Source: Simmondsia chinensis
Lineage: Eukaryota; Streptophyta; Magnoliopsida; Caryophyllales; Simmondsiaceae
DNA: 64,000 nucleotides
Reading direction: 5' to 3'
Assembly (NCBI GenBank): GCA_018398585.1
Contig: JAGTTD010000019.1
Location: 11,266,338 to 11,330,337 of the forward strand
The notes under the pieces are model-generated. The model ran no database searches, was not told where the DNA came from, and saw only the letters and a list, made by a program, of their open reading frames with translations. Made by a program: the position numbers and the translations under genes. Positions 54,300 to 63,049 of the stretch are shown piece after piece; within the stretch, counting starts at the first letter, position 1; every line of letters starts with the position of its first letter.

Positions 54300-55065
54300 A
54301 AAGATTTTGATTGAAGAAAATATAAAGAGGAGGTGAAAAGATGAAGTGGGCATTTTCCTCCTATAATAATTAGATAGCATGACCTCTTGACTTCAAATGA
54401 GCATAATTTTCGATCCACGAGCAGTCATGGAATGAATCAGCTGTCAAAATGAAACTCATGCAATATCTTAGGTAAATATAATGAGGTTTTAAGTTTTGGA
54501 TCAAAGGGAATATGAGAAGGAGGAGAAAATTTGAACTGGGCAAATTCCGATTGTGATTGCTGCATAACATACCTTGTAATTTAAAACACATATAAGTTTT
54601 AACTCGCGAAGAATTATGGATTATGTTGTACATCAAAATGAAGCTCTTGAAGATTTCCCCATAAATATAATGAGTTTTTTTTATCAAAGAAAATATAAAA
54701 GAGAGGTGAAAAGATGAACCGGGCGAATAACGTTGGTGGTAGTTGTATGGCATACCTTGTAAATTAAAACAAACATAACTTTCAATCCGTGAGAAGTTAT
54801 AGACTAAATTATATATCAAAATGAAGCTCTTGAAGAGTTCTACATAAATATAGCGATTTTTTGATCAACTAAAATATGAAAGAGAGGTGAAAAGATGAAC
54901 CGGCCGAATAACATTGCTGCTAGTTGTATAACATACCTTATAAATTGAAATGAACATAGCTTTTAATCTGTGAAGAGTTATGGATTGAATTGTATATCAA
55001 ATAAAGCTCTTAAACAGCTCTATTTAGCTATGACGATCAAAGAAAAGATAAAAAAGAGGTAAAAA
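54300..55065 (-). repeat. About 185-bp tandem array in LARD B (4-5 units)
   Basis: Marker words at about 54346, 54536, 54719 and 54900 give spacings of 190, 183 and 181 bp. Units carry AACATACCTTGTAAATTAAA and GAAGCTCTTGAAGA. First and last units are degenerate. Corresponds to 45000-45610. Confidence 0.85.
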
Positions 55066-55294
55066 GTAGGTTACAATACTTGACCTATTCAAACATATCT
55101 ATTTGCATGTATTGATATGCTTAAAAGTGCTCAGTGGATAGTAGAGAGCTTTTTTTGACTTGCTTTACATGAATAAGCTCATTTTTTTTCAAAAAAATTG
55201 CATTAAACACCCAAAAAACTAAAAATTTCCTCGAATGACGTTGAAAATGTTTGAATTTTATAAGAACACCAAACCAGGCGTGAGCATGTGATCC

Positions 55295-55312
55295 TTCCCA
55301 CAAATGGTGCCA
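55295..55312 (-). other. LARD B primer binding site
   Basis: TGGCACCATTTGTGGGAA on the minus strand, three bases after the LTR end. It differs from the usual Tat-type TGGCGCC...GTGGGAA mainly by transitions of the C-to-T type. Copy A lacks it. Confidence 0.75.
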
Positions 55313-55650
55313 ATATGTTTGTGATTAATTTTGTCAATGTGTTTATGCATCACTTTGGAGTTCTATACGAGATGGGATTTGTTAAGATGAGCCAAACTCA
55401 AGCTCTAGCCGCACATCCCACTTGATGTTCCCTACAAGATCACATTAGAGGGGCCCATAAAGCAACCCATGGGGGACCCCTCAGACGCTCAAGTCAGTAT
55501 CAATATTATGAAATAGTAAATAAGAGGCAAGTAATAAATGAAATAATAGAGATAAAATACTTAACCTGTGGAAAATAAGGTATTTGAAGGGTTATTACTC
55601 CAGAGAGGTGATCGTAGGCCTAGGTACTTTTGAAGGAGCCCAAGCCGCCG

Positions 55651-55653
<3 letters not shown>

Positions 55654-55683
<30 letters not shown>
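55654..55683. repeat. Poly-C tract, 30 bp
   Basis: Thirty C flanked by GCCGCTG and GCGGGG. The three other LARD LTRs lack it at this position. Real expansion or an assembly or sequencing artefact cannot be separated here. Confidence 0.85.
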
Positions 55684-55684
<1 letters not shown>

Positions 55685-55794
55685 CGGGGATTTTTTGGAT
55701 GAGCATTCATTTTTGGTTAAGTATGGTTGATTCTATCTTTTATTTGCTTGAGTGTTAAGTAGGTTAAAGTGGGCAAATTACATTGAGCTTGTTT

Positions 55795-56020
55795 TGCTAT
55801 TGGGCGAATTGCTTTGTATTTCTACGGGGCAAATAGTGTTGATTTTACCTCTACTGGGCGAATAGTATTGATTTTTCCTCTACAGGGTGAATAGTGTTGA
55901 TTTTTGCCTCTACTGGGCAAATTGTGCTGATTTTGCCTCTATTAGGCGAATAGTGCTGATTTTGCCTCTACTGGGCGAATAGTGTTGATTTTGACACTAC
56001 TGGGCAAATAGTGTTATTCT
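55795..56020 (-). repeat. LTR minisatellite, LARD B 5' LTR (about 7 units)
   Basis: 29-bp units as in the other LTRs, the shortest array of the four. Confidence 0.92.
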
Positions 56021-56129
56021 TTAATTTTTGTCCAAATAATTCTCTATGTAATCTACTTGCCTCTTTACAGTATCAAGCTGTTCAGTTATAGTTTGCCAAC
56101 ACAAGCTACTCAATTATAGTTTACCAATA

Positions 56130-57211
56130 GGGACCACCTAAACGACTAACCAACACTACCACTTGGCTTACCAACGTTCCTAGTTGGCGTTAACAATATT
56201 TCTGTTAAGTTACTGTGAAAAATCCTTCTAACTGGCTCTGATACCAAAAGGTTCATAGGATCATAGATAAAACAATGATATGATTGAATATACAAAGATT
56301 TCGAAAACTCATTTTGGAAACTTAGAGCATAAGAAGTCGTAGGCTTGACATAATTTTGTATTTCAAAATTTGAATATCATTTTTAAAGTCTAAAAGAATT
56401 TTTTGAAAAAAAAAATGTGAGCTCTTCTTAAAATACGTATAACACGTTTTATATTTAACAACGCAAATTTTTTAGTATGTTTGGAAAAAATACGTAAACG
56501 AGAGTATTATGCATCAATAATATATATACACGTATTATTCGTGTCTAATTTGTGAATTTGCTAATTATAAATATTAATAAATGTATAGAAATGTATCCAA
56601 ATTAGATGTATATAACATTGTCTTCTATTTTAAACAACAATCCATTGTGTTTTGCTTATTAAAAATAATCTTTGGATCCAGTAATATAACAAATAATTAT
56701 TTAATGCATAAAATAAAAATATGATAATTATTTAATAATAAATTGAATAAATTTAAATTATAAATAACATAAGGTAATTATTTAGTAATAAATAAAAATT
56801 TTACTCTATATATATATATGTATATTGAATATTTATATTATCGTTGAACATATAATTCAATTCACAACTTTCACTTAAAAAATGAGCAAACAAAGTTTAA
56901 AAAAAAAGGACAAAGAGAGTATAAAAGGAAGGACATTGTTGTCCAAGAAAAAGCTAAATGATTTGAATGCGCTAACATTTACCAATTTTGCCCAGAAATA
57001 TCAATAGCCTAAAATAACTAATTTTTGGTAGTTAATAAAATAAAATGATGTAATATTTATAGCAATATCTAAAATGTATAGCTTTGTGTACTCGGACCCC
57101 TACTCGGATTCTCCACCAGCCGCTTCACCATTAATGCCAGCAGCTTCTTTATCGATGACAACTTCGACTTTGCAGGCTGCGGCCAAGTCTCCTGTACCAT
57201 AACCATAGTTA
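56130..57211. other. AT-rich DNA with an orphan primer-site motif
   Basis: No gene. GCTCTGATACCA at 56235-56246 is the reverse complement of TGGTATCAGAGC, the tRNA-Met primer site used by copia elements and pararetroviruses, so a minus-strand element may have begun here; no LTR or coding sequence supports it. The stretch 56440-56880 is AT-rich with a (TA)n run at 56808-56818. Positions 57100-57211 are the less AT-rich flank into which hAT copy 2 inserted. Confidence 0.45.
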
Positions 57212-57392
57212 GCCACCACTAATGGTGGCCATGGGCTAGGGCCGCTGCTTCCCGTCGGGGCCTGTGCCGGGCCTCGGCCTCCCGTTCCCCTTGGCCGAGC
57301 AAGTCCAGTATGGTTTGACAAAAAATATTTATAATTTACTAATAAACAACACACATATAAATTATTTGTAACAAATACAATACAACACAATC

Positions 57393-57638
57393 AACAATAA
57401 CAGACCTAGTGCCTCATGGGCTCCCGCATAAGCGGGGTCTAAGAGGGGTAGATGTACGCAGCCTTACCCCTTCATGCTGTAACCTTGCCAAGAGGCCGTT
57501 TTCGAGGACCCCCAACCTTATAGGGTTGGAAAACTTCTCTGGGGTTCACCTATCTTGGTACTACTCTCACCCAAGCACGCTTAACTTCAGAGTTCTAATG
57601 GAATCATGTGTATTAGTGCCTAGTAAATGAACCCTATA
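57393..57638 (-). mobile_element. SINE with 5S-rRNA-derived head and RTE-type tail
   Basis: On the minus strand, 57634-57532 follows plant 5S rRNA: GGCACTAATACACATGATTC, CATTAGAACTCTGAAGTTAA, GCGTGCTTGGGTGAGAGTAG, then TACCAAGATAGGTGAACCCC. The A-box region (AGTTAAGCGTGCTTGGG) is intact; the C-box region is altered (AGATAGGTGAACC). Then follows the tail GGGGTCCTCGAAAACGGCCT to CTGTTATTGTTG, as in the RTE LINE at 37947-38075. Flanking repeats ATACAACACAATC (57380-57392) and ATACCACACAATC (57639-57651) match 12/13, so head and tail inserted as one unit of about 246 bp. It lies in hAT copy 2. Confidence 0.82.
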
Positions 57639-57799
57639 ATACCACACAATCATAATTACAAATATATTTTGTAAAATAAAATGTAATATAACTTGTTAAA
57701 AAAATACAACTATAACGATATAATAGTGCCATATAGAATTACAAATATATTTTATAAAAGAAAATATGTTATAAAAAAAATAAAATTATAACAATATAA

Positions 57800-59877
57800 A
57801 TAAATTAATCTGAACTTGCTGCAGTTGGTGCGGTACTTGTACTGGTGCTATTGTCGTCTTCTTCATCGCTTAATGAACGCAAGTTCACTCAATCTTGGCC
57901 TCTATCTGCTGCAACTATCCAGTCCTTCATAGGCACAGGAATTTCCAAGGTGGCCAGTACTAGCTTTGCCTTCTTTGACCCAAGCAATCTACCACCTGTA
58001 CTAAAAGCAGACTTCGATGCTACGGTAGACACCGGACACGTTAGTATATCGAGTGCCATGGTGGAAAGCACGGGATATTAGGTTTTGTTTGAATACCACA
58101 ATTTAAAATATCAAAATAAGGATTCGCCTCTGTCGAGTAGAAGTTGAGAGTAGGCAAACACATTTACAAATTTAGCTCATCATATGACGTGCAACTTTGT
58201 TTGGGCTTTAATCGATTCAACATATCCCACGCATATGATTTTCCTTTAGAAAAGGACAAAAAAGATGATATAGCAGAGACGTTTGTAACAGCTGATATTC
58301 TTTGAGCATACATGAAAAATAAATTACATAAATTTTCATCCACTTTTACAACAAAAGATGCTACATCAAAAGTTGGTTTCATTTTTTCTTATAATATTTG
58401 GGCAAATAATTGTAAACCCATAAGCTTACAACGTGGATCAAAAACAGTGGCAATACTATATGCCGTTGGTAATTTAAAATAATATTTAAAAAAAAATTCT
58501 ATCATGGTGGAAACAAGGACATGCAACATAGGGTTGGAGGAGTTATCTATCATCCAAACATTAATATCTTACAGTTTAGATATTACTTGTGTAATGGTTG
58601 GGTAATAACATCCAAAAAAAATGTGATAGCCTCTTTAAAAATAACAAAAAATTTACAAATTTCATTAACTACATCCCAATCTATATGTTCTAAATTAAAA
58701 AAACTTAGATCTGAATGATTTTACTGAACAAATTCAATTAAGATGTCGTTGTATGATATGATTCTTTCTAACATATCAACCATGGATGACCACCTATTAC
58801 GTGTATCTAATTTAAATTTTTTTTGAAGGAATGCCATGTTGGTCACAAATATTTCTAAATTTTCTTTACCTAATTCCATATGCCTTAATTGCTTTAGCTG
58901 TGTCTCTTAAAACCACAAGAGAAAAATCTATAAGTTGCATACCATCCATTACTATTAAATGCGGTACGCAATATATGCAATGTAAATGAAAACATTTTCC
59001 ATCTAACGTGGGCTTCATATAACTAATCAATTATCTAACAGATGCATCATTGTTGGTAGCATTATCAAAACTAATGCTAAAAATTTTGTGTTCTATCCTC
59101 CACTCACGGCATGCATTTATAATGTCACTCGTGATTACCTGAGCATTGTAGGGATATACAAATAGGCAAAAATGAATTATTCGTTTTTGCCTAACATAAG
59201 AAGAATCAATCCAATGTGCAGTTATGCACATGAAAGGTACATCGGATTTCAACTTCCACGTGCCTGACGTCAACGAGAACATGCTCATTTTTGCCTTTAA
59301 AATACCTTCAAATTCGTTGTTCATAATTAAAAATTCTTTAAATGCTTCTTGCTTCAAATTATTCCAAGGGAACCTTTTAGGGTCCTCATCGATGGCAAAC
59401 CATTTTTCAACCAAAATGACATATCTCATTAATTCGCGTCTATTAGTTTCATGTGCAGACTTAATGTTAGCAAGCACACCAGTCGCTTGCTATATGACAT
59501 TTTTTTGGGTTCTGTTAGTTTGATGTGATGACTGAAAACTTTTGAAAAATCACATAGAGTATAATATGCTTTACCATGTTCACGATCTAGTGTAAAATGG
59601 TTCCACACATTGTTAGTATTATGTCTACTACTGTCCATAGAGGTGCGAGTTTGAGTTTCATCATTGGTGGGCGTGGTTTCGGGTTAAGAACATCCCGCAC
59701 ACAAGATTCAGGATAATCTTGCTCGTAAAGTTGTTCTTGTTCCCAATCACATGTGTCAATGTAGGGAGGTGATGGACCAGGTTTTAAAAAAGTACATCCT
59801 GGGTATTAAGGTCAACTCCGTCGAGAAGAGTTAAAACTACATCGACCAGCTCCAAACAAAAATGAATTATGTACCAT
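57800..59877 (-). pseudogene. hAT transposase (copy 2), degenerate
   Basis: Begins MVHNSFLFGAGRCSFNSS at the ATG at 59877. The open stretch 59477-59031 covers the RNase H-like region: MSMFSLTSGTWKLKSDVPFM (the first catalytic Asp of TSDTW is Gly; copy 1 keeps it) and FSISFDNATNNDASVR (second Asp kept). The C-terminal dimerisation domain (hATC) is clear at 58071-57889: ILTCPVSTVASKSAFSTGGR and LLGSKKAKL. Stops and frame changes, and a long unreadable part at 58400-59030, make it inactive. In active relatives it cuts and pastes the element between the TIRs. Confidence 0.8.
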
Positions 59878-60341
59878 TATATTGTTAATTTATAATTATA
59901 AAATTCAAGTAAGAATATGAGTAAGGTAAATAAAAATGACAAATAAATAAAATTTTAATATTAATTTACTGAAGTAAAAACTGAAATTTTAACTTCTACA
60001 AGCTTCTACAAGCAGAACACAATTAAAATTTTGAACTTATGAGATTGAGAGCAAAGAATTGTATGCAAGTACAGAAGAGAGGATTGAAGAGAAAAGAAAA
60101 TTAAAGATTGTTGTGCGGTGAAAAGAAAAAATTTAGTTAGTATTTATAGAAAAAAAAAGAGTTCTTCAAAAAAAAAAAAAAAAAAACCAACAGTCATTAG
60201 GGTTGAACATTGGGGAGTTTTTCCCCCCAACTAGGCCCTGAGGGGGCTCGGGTCTCTAGTCTCGGCCCGGCCGCTATAATTTGGGCTGGGTCGGGCTGGT
60301 TTTCGGGCCGACCCGGCCTGTTGGTCACCTTTAGCAACCAC

Positions 60342-60680
60342 CAATACCTTCAACACCGCTCATGGCCGTCGATTCCACAAAGCACCATTGTGGGTTCTGG
60401 TTCTCGGCCCGAAACCTCAATCGCTGTTGATTTGTCCCTATATCCAACTTGGGCCCTCTCCCATGCTACCACCCCCTCGCTCTGTTTTACAAGTTAATTT
60501 GTACCGTATTTTCCACATTTTGGATATTTGGGTGTGTGGGTTTTCTCTTATTCACTAGTTCCTTAATGTTACTGTTATGGCCCAATCATAACAGCTGGTA
60601 TTAGAGCAATTGATATTACAACAATTGGTTTTAAAGCCAAATTTGACCTTATTACCAAATTGAGTCATAATAGTTTCTTG
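60342..60680 (+). other. Possible LTR end with primer-site motif
   Basis: Flank of hAT copy 2. TGGTATTAGAGC at 60596-60607 is one base off the tRNA-Met primer site and follows CATAACAGC, which could be an LTR end. About 70 bp further the pararetroviral sequence begins. No partner LTR or coding is visible. Confidence 0.4.
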
Positions 60681-60739
60681 ATAGCTTGTTTTGTTTTTCA
60701 ACTAATAGTCCATCATTTTGCCCTAGAAATTAATTGTTT

Positions 60740-61073
60740 TGAATTGAGACTTTGAAGGTCGAATTAATTTTTTATCTAAAAGTGTTCAAATTTCTTTTAT
60801 ATAATATTCTAATAATTCTTTATTCATTTGAATAGGTTGGGGCTTTAGTTGGAATTTTTCTTTTTCATTGAAATCTTTTTCATATGGAAGTGTTATTATG
60901 CGCTTTTTCTGTACCCAAAATGCATTGGGAAGATTAGAAATACTTCATGAATCATTTTGTTATTGAGGTCTTGAATTTACTTTTGGATATTTGGTGTTGT
61001 TAATTGTTGTTCAATCCTTTTTTTTTTTCTATTTCTTTTTGTTGAAATTAAATATGTGACTTTTTTATTATAA
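60740..61073 (-). pseudogene. Pararetroviral RT linker fragment (copy 2)
   Basis: Matches 34315-34575 of copy 1, the part just upstream of the RT core. The catalytic RT region present in copy 1 at 34075-34300 is absent here; sequence left of 60740 is unrelated. Stops are frequent. Confidence 0.65.
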
Positions 61074-62162
61074 TGCTCTGTTTGGAGCATGGAATTGGAA
61101 TTGGATTGTGGATTTACAATTCCAATTCCAATTCTGATGGAATTGGAATTCTAATGGAATTGAAATTCCATTGTTTAGTTAATCAAAGGAGTTGGAGGTC
61201 ACCATTATAACTACAAAATGATTCAAATCATTAAGGGTTTTTAGACAATTAAGTTGGAGTATTTTTAGTTTGAAATCAACTACGGTTGAATTTTGGTCAG
61301 AGCGGTTCGCACTGCGTTCAAGTTATTATGGTTGGAGCAATTCAATTTGAGTGCGAGTTATTCAATATTCGAGTCAAATTGGGTCGAGTATCGCATCGGA
61401 TCATGTGGTGTCTAAGTTTTCTCGGATTTTCAGTTAACCAAGTTAGTTGTTTTCGGGATTCAAGCTAGTTATGATCGGATTTGAGTTCATTTAGGTCATT
61501 TCAAACTCGAGTCATCTTAGTTTGGGACAAACAAGTTGTATCACTTCAAATTTTGAGTCATCTGAGGCTGAGTTTAGGATGGGTAAGGTCATTTAGGGTA
61601 TGCGATGTGTTGAGTTTTTGGTCAATTTGGTTGGGCTACTCCCGCTTCGGCTCAACTTATTATATCACATTTAAATTGCGTAGTTTCATTTTTGGATTTA
61701 AGTCATCTCAAGTTTTGAGTAAATCGGGTTAGGGAACTTCGGACTTTGAGTTAAGGTAATTTCGGTCATTTCAAGTTCAAGTCATTCGAGTAGGGTGATT
61801 TCAAGGTTCAAGTCAAATATTAGGTTGTGTTTAAACCTTTGAATTTTGAGTCACATTAGATTTTTGTTAATCAAGTTGGGTCATTTTGGATTCTAGGTCA
61901 ATATAGTTAATATGGAATTGCAATTCCTTACCCCCACCCCAAGGAATTGGAAAGTACTATTTTTAGTTCAAATCTTATTTCATGGAATTAGACAATGGAA
62001 TTGTAATTCCAATTTGAAAGTACTATTTTAGTTAAAATCCAATTCCATGGAATTGGACAGTGGAATTGTAATTCTAATTTCAACAGGTGAACCAAATAAT
62101 AGAATTGGAATTCTAGGCTCCAATTCCAGCCTCAACCCCAATTCCATGCTCCAAACACAGCC
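61074..62162. mobile_element. PIF/Harbinger-like nonautonomous element with TAA duplication
   Basis: Inverted ends: TGCTCTGTTTGGAGCATGGA on the left and, reading inward from the right, GGCTGTGTTTGGAGCATGGA. Three-base TAA repeats flank it (61071-61073 and 62163-62165), the usual Harbinger/Tourist size. The subterminal parts are built of GGAATTGGAATTCC-like words that pair between the ends. The 0.7-kb interior repeats TTCAAGTTCGAGTCAT and TTTTGAGTCA-like words and has no transposase, so it depends on another element. Copy 1 of the pararetrovirus lacks it. Confidence 0.8.
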
Positions 62163-62165
62163 TAA

Positions 62166-62787
62166 ATGAACCCCAATTCCATGTAGATTAGAGGGTATTG
62201 AGGTCTTTTTGCAACGTTAGCCTAGCAAAACTAAATGTTACTTGGGTTCCCATGACTTTTGTATGTATTCCTTTGGTGTTGACTACAAAAGGATATATTT
62301 GAGTAAAGAATGGTGTGTCTAATATTATCTATTGCTGAAAATCTTTTACAAATATAAATAGAGTCTTAAAACAAATACCATCATTACATATGTATGCATT
62401 TGAAAGTTTGTAATTAATCTTCATTCTTGAGCCACTTGCAGTGTAATTTTTCTATTGTCTTTTCATAGTATTTTGAAGAACTGAGTCCTTCTCGAATACA
62501 ATTGAAATTAGCTCCTGATTCTAAGAGGGCTATGGTTTGTATTTTATAACTTTTTGAAAAGTGTAAAGTAATATAGATATACCACTTTTGATATTCTATT
62601 CTTTTTATTGTTTGTAGAAATTTATCATTTGAAACTAATTCTTATCATATTTGAATATTCTCTAATTAAGCTATTTCTGGTTCTTGACTAGATGAATCAT
62701 TGAGTTTTGATTCTTGTAAGGATATTTTAGTCTCCATTTCAAAATCCTTGTATTGCATACTTAATAATTTATTTTGGAATCGGTTGG
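62166..62787 (-). pseudogene. Pararetroviral protease fragment (copy 2)
   Basis: Matches copy 1 at 34590-35150; the protease segment is at about 62280-62560. It carries independent substitutions and a small insertion near 62580-62650 relative to copy 1. No active-site triplet is readable. Confidence 0.65.
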
Positions 62788-63049
62788 CTCAAATATAACA
62801 CGATTAATGCATTAACAAAATTGAATAAAGAAGCTCTGCTACATATATTAGAAAAAAATTGATGATCAAAATTTAAGAAAAGAAAATTTACTTAAATTAA
62901 AAGAAATAATATTCAAAAAACCAAGAATTAACCATTCTAATATAGCTCCTTATGCTAAAACAAATATTTGAAAATATCCAAGTCTAAGAATAATTAAACA
63001 TGTTTCAACCGGAGAACTTTAAAAAGAAATTCAAGAATTAAATGACAAT
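62788..63049 (+). other. Inverted segment within pararetrovirus copy 2
   Basis: This 260-bp block matches the reverse complement of 35160-35430 in copy 1 (AATTGATGATCAAAA, AGAATTAACCATTC, TATAGCTCCTTATGCTAAAA), while both flanks align in direct orientation. The minus-strand coat-protein tail frame breaks at the right junction (after SQSQDLCH). Confidence 0.8.

Larger units (their letters stand above)
46743..56101 (-). mobile_element. LARD-type non-autonomous LTR element B, nested in the 5' LTR of A
   Basis: Minus strand: 3' LTR 46743-47647, internal DNA 47648-55294 (with a 1.86-kb chromovirus derivative at 50636-52499), PBS 55295-55312 and 5' LTR 55316-56101. The perfect direct repeats CAAGC at 46738-46742 and 56102-56106 flank it, and the LTR of copy A continues on both sides. 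The internal DNA matches copy A and adds about 920 bp (52735-53655). No gag or pol domain is seen anywhere in it. The PBS is TGGCACCATTTGTGGGA, close to the Tat-type site. Confidence 0.85.
55316..56101 (-). repeat. LARD B 5' LTR (786 bp)
   Basis: From TGTTTGTGATT next to the PBS to GTTTGCCAACA at the CAAGC duplication. Minisatellite short (about 7 units). It carries a 30-C tract at 55654-55683, where the other LTRs have about 35 bp of ordinary sequence. The GC hairpin is at 55449-55482. Confidence 0.82.
40473..56129 (-). mobile_element. LARD-type non-autonomous LTR element A, containing nested copy B
   Basis: Minus strand: 3' LTR 40473-41297, PPT 41298-41313, internal DNA 41314-45831, and 5' LTR 45832-46742 continued at 56107-56129 after nested copy B. 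The flanks are GGAAC (40468-40472) and GGGAC (56130-56134), a 4/5 target duplication. The internal 4.5 kb has no gag, PR, RT or integrase; it is made of unique AT-rich DNA and tandem arrays of 49, 66 and about 185 bp. The PBS is removed by a 27-bp deletion. PPT, LTR ends and size suggest a Tat-related large retrotransposon derivative (compare rice Dasheng) moved by proteins from a partner. Confidence 0.78.
57220..60333 (-). mobile_element. hAT element copy 2 with TIRs and 8-bp duplication
   Basis: Terminal inverted repeats TAATGGTGGCC (57220-57230) and GGTCACCTTTA (60323-60333), i.e. TAAAGGTGACC. Flanks GCCACCAC (57212-57219) and GCAACCAC (60334-60341) form a 7/8 target duplication, the hAT size. 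GC-rich subterminal parts (GGGCCTGTGCCGGGCC; GGGCCGACCCGGCC) are typical. The transposase is on the minus strand with stops. A SINE is inserted near the 3' end. A-run at 60169-60186. Copy 1 at 7673-9293 is a relative. Confidence 0.85.

Noticed and set aside
57532..57634. A functional 5S rRNA gene
   Set aside because: The C-box region is altered, the sequence diverges at several paired positions and it is fused to a SINE tail inside a transposon.
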